Shown in pieces: positions 59,367 to 64,000 of a stretch of 64,000 nt of DNA. Under the pieces are notes generated by a model. It was given only the letters and a program-made list of their open reading frames with translations. It made no database searches and was not told where the DNA came from. Made by a program: the position numbers and the translations under genes. Within the stretch, counting starts at the first letter, position 1. Every line of letters starts with the position of its first letter. Origin of the DNA: Regnicoccus_A sp014224355 (GTDB taxonomy: Bacteria; Cyanobacteriota; Cyanobacteriia; PCC-6307; Cyanobiaceae); contig NZ_CP154799.1 of the NCBI RefSeq assembly GCF_050920705.1, forward strand, positions 682,001 through 746,000, read 5' to 3'.

Positions 59367-60851
59367 ATGAGCCCAGCGGCCTCCCTCGTGCCCGTGATCC
59401 TCTGCGGCGGCACCGGCACCCGCCTCTGGCCGCTGTCGCGAGCCAGTTATCCCAAGCAGTACTGGCCCCTGGCCGGCAGCAGCGAGGAGACCCTGCTGCA
59501 GCAGACCCAGTTGCGGCTCAAGGGGCTGAACCAGCTGGCCGCACCCCTGCTGATCTGCAATGAGGACCACCGCTTCATCGTGGCCGAGCAGATGCGCCAG
59601 ATCGGCGTTGAACCTGGCGCGATCCTGCTGGAGCCCCTCGGGCGCAACACGGCGCCGGCCATCGCCGTCGCCGCCCTGCATGCCACGAGTCAGGGTGAGG
59701 ATCCCCTGCTGCTGGTGCTGGCCGCCGACCACGTCATCCAGGACGGCGCGCGCTTCCGCGCCACCGTCGAGGCCGGCCGCGCCGCCGCCGAAGGGGGGCT
59801 GCTGGTGACCTTCGGTATCGTCCCCACCGCACCGGAAACTGGCTACGGCTACATCGAGGCGGTGGAACCCCTGCCCCAGGCCACCCCTGGGGCAGGCGAG
59901 CCGACGATCCCGGCGCCCACCCCGATCGCCCGCTTCGTGGAGAAGCCCGATGCGGCCACGGCCGAGGCCTTCCTCTCCAGCGGCCGCTTCACCTGGAACA
60001 GCGGCATGTTCCTGTTCCGCGCCAGCGCCATTCTCGCCGAGCTGGAGCGGCTGGCGCCCGAGGTGGTGAGCTGCTGCCGCGCCGCCATCGACCACGACAG
60101 TGCCGACCTCGACTTCCTGCGCCTGGAGCGGGAATCCTTCGCGAACTGCCCCAATGTCGCCATCGACCTGGCGGTGATGGAGCGCACGGGCCTGGGCGCC
60201 GTGCTGCCCCTGGAGGCGGGCTGGAGCGATGTGGGCAGCTGGAGTGCCCTCTGGGACACGGGCACCCGCGATGGCGACGGCAACGTCCTGCGCGGACGGG
60301 TGATCAATGAGGGTTCGCGCAACTGCTACCTGCGCAGCGAGCACCGTCTTGTGGTGGGTCTGGGGGTGGAGGATCTGGTGGTGGTCGAAACCGATGACGC
60401 GGTGCTGGTGGCCCACCGCGACCGCGCCCAGGAGGTCAAGACCATCGTGAACCGCCTCGCCGCCAGCGGCAGCCCCGAGGGCAAGGCCCACCGCCGCATC
60501 TACCGCCCCTGGGGCTCCTACGACAGCATCGTGGAGGGCAGCCGCTGGCAGGTGAAGAAGATCATGGTCAACCCCGGCGCCAGCCTCTCGCTGCAGTTGC
60601 ACCACCACCGCGCCGAGCACTGGGTGGTGGTGCAGGGCACGGCCCTGGTGGAGAAGGACGGCGTCGAGGAGCTGGTGGGGGAGAACCAGAGCACCTACAT
60701 CCCCCTCGGCGCCAGGCACCGGCTCACCAATCCCGGCAAGATTCCCGTGGAGATGATCGAGGTGCAGAGCGGCCCCTACCTCGGCGAAGACGACATCGTC
60801 CGCTTCCAGGACCGCTACGGACGCTCGGACATCAGCCTTCCGGTGCGCTGA
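59367..60851 (+). CDS. manC: Mannose-1-phosphate guanylyltransferase / mannose-6-phosphate isomerase
   Basis: 494 residues from the ATG at 59367 (an upstream GTG at 59355 is possible). The guanylyltransferase half has LCGGTGTRLWPLSRASYPKQ, LVLAADHVI and FVEKPDAATAEAFL; the C-terminal cupin isomerase half has RPWGSYDSI, QLHHHRAEHWVVVQGTA and IPLGARHRLTNPG. The bifunctional enzyme makes GDP-mannose from fructose-6-phosphate via mannose-phosphates, for LPS or exopolysaccharide. It overlaps the convergent SelD gene by 37 bases. Confidence 0.95.
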   Translation: MSPAASLVPVILCGGTGTRLWPLSRASYPKQYWPLAGSSEETLLQQTQLRLKGLNQLAAPLLICNEDHRFIVAEQMRQIGVEPGAILLEPLGRNTAPAIAVAALHATSQGEDPLLLVLAADHVIQDGARFRATVEAGRAAAEGGLLVTFGIVPTAPETGYGYIEAVEPLPQATPGAGEPTIPAPTPIARFVEKPDAATAEAFLSSGRFTWNSGMFLFRASAILAELERLAPEVVSCCRAAIDHDSADLDFLRLERESFANCPNVAIDLAVMERTGLGAVLPLEAGWSDVGSWSALWDTGTRDGDGNVLRGRVINEGSRNCYLRSEHRLVVGLGVEDLVVVETDDAVLVAHRDRAQEVKTIVNRLAASGSPEGKAHRRIYRPWGSYDSIVEGSRWQVKKIMVNPGASLSLQLHHHRAEHWVVVQGTALVEKDGVEELVGENQSTYIPLGARHRLTNPGKIPVEMIEVQSGPYLGEDDIVRFQDRYGRSDISLPVR

Positions 60852-62977
60852 GCAGCCCGCACGGTTCCGATCAGGGCCGCCTCGGGGAATCCGGCCGAAC
60901 GCACGGCCCGCAGGGCCGCCTCTGCTTCGGACTCCGGCATTGACGCCAGCAGCGGCCCACAGGTCTGGGGGTCGATCAGCAGCTCCCGCAGGGGGGACGC
61001 CAGAGCCCCTGCCTGAACCCTGCCGCTCTCCAGCTCCGCCCAGGCGCTGCGGTTGGCGGGCGCCAGGCTGCTGGCGAAGCCCCGCTCCAGCAGCTCCAGC
61101 GCCCCGGGGAAAGCGGGCAGGGCCTCTGGCTCCAGTTCCACCCGCAGGGGAGCCGCCGCGGCCTGCAGCATCTCGACGAGGTGCCCCAGCAGCCCGAACC
61201 CCGTCACATCGGTGCAGGCACGGCAGCCATGGGCGGCCAGCAGCTCCACCAGCGGCTGCTGGCTCTGGGCCATCACCTCCAGGGCCCCATCGATCCACTC
61301 CGGCTCCGCCGCACCGGCCATGGCTCCCGCAAACAGCACGCCGCTGCCGATCGGGCGGCTGAGCAGCAACCGATCACCGGCGGCCAGATCACCCTTGGCC
61401 CAGAAGCGACCCGGCTCAGAGCGGCCGGTCACGCTCAGGGCGAGGCTGAGACCCTCGGCGGCAGTGCGCTGCTCCAGGGTGTGCCCCCCCACCAGCCGGG
61501 CGCCGAGCGGATCGAGCACGGAGCGCACCCCGGCCAGGGTCTGCAGCAACCACTCCTCCTGCAGCGCCGGCGTTCCGCGCGGCAGGGTCACCAGGGCCTG
61601 AACACTCTCCACCCGGGCGCCACAGGCCCAGAGGTCGGAGCAGGCATGCAGGGCCGTGAGCCGCCCGTTCAGCCAGTCGTCGCCCACCAGGGCAGGAAAG
61701 CCATCGAGGCTCTGGAGCACCAGTCCTTCATCCAGGCAACCGCCGATCACAGCGGCGTCGTCACCCCCGGGCGGAGCCTGATCCGCCGGCCACCCAGCGG
61801 CAGCAGTCGAAGCCAGCCGCTCCAGCGCGCCCCGCAGGGGAGCGGCGCCCAGCTTGGCGGCGCAGCCGCGGCAGGGGCTCTCCTCGGCCATGGCCGCCAG
61901 GGACTGGAAGCGGATGATGAAGCGGCGGTCGATCCAGGCCTTCCACCACCACAGCCAGCGGGAGGGACCCAAGCAGAGCGGCCCCCAGAGGGCCAGGGCG
62001 CGGGGGTGACCATCAACGGCTCCGCCATCCCCCAGCAGCTGCAGGGCACGGCGCGGAGGGTGCCAGCGTCGCAGGGGTTCACCGCGCAGGGAGCGGCGCA
62101 GGTTGGCCGCCAGCAACGGGGCCACCCGCACCGCCCAGACCCCACTGGGGGGACGTGGCTCCGAGCGCACCAGACCGCAGTCACCGCAGGCGAACACGCC
62201 GGGGTGGCCCTCCACCTGCAGGCTGGCCTGGGTGAGGACCCGGCCCGTGGCCGGGTCCGAGGGCAGGCCGCTGGCCGCCAGCCAGCGCGGAGCCCGGCTG
62301 CCGGTGCAGCGCACCAGGGCACCCGGACCATCAGCCGGCGCACCGGCATCAACTCTGGGGTCTGGGTTCTGCAAGGGCACGCCCGCCGCCGCCAGCATCC
62401 GCTCGCCGGCCCGGTTGGCCGCTGGCGAGCCCAGGGCCAGGCGGTCACCGCGTCGCAGCAGCTCCACCCGCTGGCCCCGGGCCTTCAGCGCCAGGGCCAC
62501 CTCCACACCGGCCGCCCCCCCGCCCAGCACCCGACTGACGGCAGCGCCGGGCACCAGCGACTCCGACCACGCCAGGAACGGCTCCAGCGGCTTGATCGCC
62601 ATCCCGCCGGAGCCTGGGGTGACAGCTCCCACATCCAGGCTGAGCCGGTCCCAGCGCAACGGGGGACGGCCGGCCAGCCACAGCTCACGCCTGGCCGGAT
62701 CAAGGCCGGTGATCTCGGCCCGCACGAACCGAACCCCAGCCCGGTCGCAGAGGCGACGCAGATCGATGGAAGCTTCGCGACGGCTGAAGAGTCCGGCGAT
62801 CAGGCCCGGCACCATGCCGCTGTAGAGCGCAGTGCCGGTGCGGCTGACCAGGGTGATCAGCACCCCCCGGGGCGGCCCCACCATCGCCCAGCGGCGCAGC
62901 AGCAGGGCATGGCTGTGGCCACCCCCGGCCAGGATCAGGTGCTGCCGGAGTGTGTCTTCAGTCCCCACGTGGCCCAT
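60815..62977 (-). CDS. selD: Selenide, water dikinase with N-terminal FAD/NAD oxidoreductase domain
   Basis: 720 residues from the ATG at 62977. The first 365 or so are a pyridine-nucleotide oxidoreductase (LILAGGGHSHALLLRRW, RVLGGGAAGVEVALAL, VFACGDCGLV). The rest is SelD: ESPCRGCAAKLGAAPL, GGDDAAVI, GARLVGGHTLEQRT and TDVTGFGLLGHLVEML. SelD makes selenophosphate. This fusion is a known form in cyanobacteria, where it probably feeds 2-selenouridine in tRNA rather than selenocysteine. The start overlaps the galE stop by 20 bases. Confidence 0.92.
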   Translation of the reverse strand: MGHVGTEDTLRQHLILAGGGHSHALLLRRWAMVGPPRGVLITLVSRTGTALYSGMVPGLIAGLFSRREASIDLRRLCDRAGVRFVRAEITGLDPARRELWLAGRPPLRWDRLSLDVGAVTPGSGGMAIKPLEPFLAWSESLVPGAAVSRVLGGGAAGVEVALALKARGQRVELLRRGDRLALGSPAANRAGERMLAAAGVPLQNPDPRVDAGAPADGPGALVRCTGSRAPRWLAASGLPSDPATGRVLTQASLQVEGHPGVFACGDCGLVRSEPRPPSGVWAVRVAPLLAANLRRSLRGEPLRRWHPPRRALQLLGDGGAVDGHPRALALWGPLCLGPSRWLWWWKAWIDRRFIIRFQSLAAMAEESPCRGCAAKLGAAPLRGALERLASTAAAGWPADQAPPGGDDAAVIGGCLDEGLVLQSLDGFPALVGDDWLNGRLTALHACSDLWACGARVESVQALVTLPRGTPALQEEWLLQTLAGVRSVLDPLGARLVGGHTLEQRTAAEGLSLALSVTGRSEPGRFWAKGDLAAGDRLLLSRPIGSGVLFAGAMAGAAEPEWIDGALEVMAQSQQPLVELLAAHGCRACTDVTGFGLLGHLVEMLQAAAAPLRVELEPEALPAFPGALELLERGFASSLAPANRSAWAELESGRVQAGALASPLRELLIDPQTCGPLLASMPESEAEAALRAVRSAGFPEAALIGTVRAAQRTGRLMSERP

Positions 62978-63998
62978 AGCCCAGGGGATTGGCACTCTGC
63001 CAGGCCCAGCCATCGCGGCAGATGGTGTCAAGGTCGCGGCGGGTGCGCCAGGCCAGGCGTTGTCCCGCCAGCGACGGATCCGCCACCGTGGCCGCCACAT
63101 CCCCTGGCCGCCTGGGCACCAGCTCACAGGGAACTGGGCTGCCGCAGGCCTTCTCGAAGGCGGCCACCACCTCCAGCACCGAATGGCCCCGGCCACTGCC
63201 CAGGTTGAGGGTGAGCAGCTGGGGAGGCTCCGCCAGCAGCACCTCCAGGGCCGCCCGGTGCCCCTCCGCCAGGTCCATCACGTGGATGTAGTCGCGCACG
63301 CCGGTGCCGTCGGGGGTGGGCCAGTCGGAGCCGAAGACCTGCAGGCGCGGCCGGCGCCCCACCGCCACCTGGGTCAGGAAGGGGAAGAGGTTGTTGGGGA
63401 TCCCGCCTGGATCCTCACCGATGCGTCCGCTGGGGTGGGCACCGACGGGGTTGAAGTAGCGCAACCGTGCCACCCGCCAGCCCGGCTCGCTGGCGCAGAC
63501 ATCCGCGAGCATCTGCTCGACCGCCGCCTTGGTGTAGCCGTAGGGGTTCACAGGAGCCACCCGGGCGGTCTCGGCAATCGGCACCGTTTCGGGGGCGCCG
63601 TAGAGGGTGGCACTGCTGCTGAACACGATCGTGCGGCAGCCGGCCCGGGCCATGGCAGCCAGCAGAGCGCGGCTGCCGCAGAGGTTCACGTCCCAGTAGC
63701 GCAGGGGATCGGCCACCGATTCGCCCACGGCCTTGAGGCCGGCGAAGTGGACCACCGCCTCGATCGGTGCCGCGGCGAAGGCCCGCTCCAAATCCTGGGG
63801 GCGGCGCAGATCGCCTTCGACCAGCCGCAGCCGCTGCCCGGATGCAGGCCCCGCCAGCTCCCGGACGCGCCGCAGCGCTTCGGGGGAACTGTTGGAGAAG
63901 TCATCGAGCACCACCAGCTCGTGGCCCGCCTCCAGCAGCACCAGGCAGGTGTGGCTTCCGATGAAGCCGGCACCCCCGGTGATCAGCAGATGGCTCAT
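62958..63998 (-). CDS. galE: UDP-glucose 4-epimerase (copy 2)
   Basis: 346 residues from the ATG at 63998, complete although at the window edge. GGAGFIG (residues 7-13), SSSATLYG, PYGYTK (Tyr/Lys pair), RYFNPVGAHPSGRIGEDP and PTPDGTGVRDYIHVMDLAEGH are typical of the E. coli-like GalE. It differs in sequence from copy 1 at 9257-10300, so they are not a recent duplication. It overlaps selD by 20 bases. It probably serves the cell's general UDP-galactose supply. Confidence 0.92.
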   Translation of the reverse strand: MSHLLITGGAGFIGSHTCLVLLEAGHELVVLDDFSNSSPEALRRVRELAGPASGQRLRLVEGDLRRPQDLERAFAAAPIEAVVHFAGLKAVGESVADPLRYWDVNLCGSRALLAAMARAGCRTIVFSSSATLYGAPETVPIAETARVAPVNPYGYTKAAVEQMLADVCASEPGWRVARLRYFNPVGAHPSGRIGEDPGGIPNNLFPFLTQVAVGRRPRLQVFGSDWPTPDGTGVRDYIHVMDLAEGHRAALEVLLAEPPQLLTLNLGSGRGHSVLEVVAAFEKACGSPVPCELVPRRPGDVAATVADPSLAGQRLAWRTRRDLDTICRDGWAWQSANPLGYGPRGD

Positions 63999-64000
63999 GC

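Noticed and set aside
58455..61298. 947-residue open frame on the minus strand
   Set aside because: It lies antisense to rimM and manC and shows low-complexity composition typical of long shadows in high-GC DNA. Only the ndhS and selD ends are real, and those are in other frames.

Overview
The window is a high-GC chromosomal segment of an alpha-cyanobacterium of the Synechococcus/Cyanobium type. Photosystem II genes (psbEFLJ with rubA and ycf48), NDH-1 subunits (ndhC-ndhK-ndhJ and ndhS), a magnesium chelatase subunit (chlD), a cyAbrB regulator and a group 2 sigma factor all point that way. The base composition, dense packing and lack of insertion sequences, prophage or CRISPR arrays suit a freshwater or coastal picocyanobacterium; the exact genus is an inference.

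Layout. 1-8 kb: the end of chlD, an MlaD/MlaF-type lipid ABC pair, yvcK, then the divergent ndhCKJ and rubA-ycf48-psbEFLJ operons. 8-12.7 kb: a nucleotide-sugar block (ugd, uxs, galE and a UDP-glucuronate 4-epimerase). 12.7-25.8 kb: housekeeping genes (hisS, queE, pyrG, dps, sigma factor, aspS, gcvT, speB-speE), an exported beta-carbonic anhydrase and a ribosome-rescue factor, with a decayed VapB antitoxin at 15 kb. 25.8-41 kb: mazG, tRNA-Val, small enzymes, a BASS transporter remnant, cyAbrB, an unusual MlaE-like/MlaD/KirBac/DCC operon, a tandem gamma-glutamylcyclotransferase and a sugar ABC importer. 42-50 kb: a guanidine operon. 50-64 kb: CPA2 antiporter, glgP, tRNA-Arg, rnpB, rnc, ndhS, rimM, manC, a SelD fusion and a second galE.

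The most interesting system is the guanidine operon (42245-49834, minus strand). A clear guanidine-I (ykkC) riboswitch leads into a gdmH-type Ni guanidine hydrolase, its HypA/HypB-like accessory genes, a type III glutamine-synthetase-like ligase, a three-gene ABC importer and a Rieske oxygenase. The hydrolase, accessory proteins and importer are expected from known cyanobacterial guanidine metabolism. The ligase and oxygenase inside the same transcription unit are the less explored part: they suggest capture of released ammonium, or processing of substituted guanidines.

A second theme is gene damage. Four genes between 25.9 and 38.9 kb (mazG, the tandem GGCT gene and both sugar-ABC permeases) each lack one base in a G/C run of 6-7 and regain a family-like frame if one base is added. 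This looks like homopolymer undercalling in the assembly, although phase variation or decay is not excluded. Two real-looking relics are the VapB antitoxin with an in-frame TAG and an internally deleted BASS transporter.
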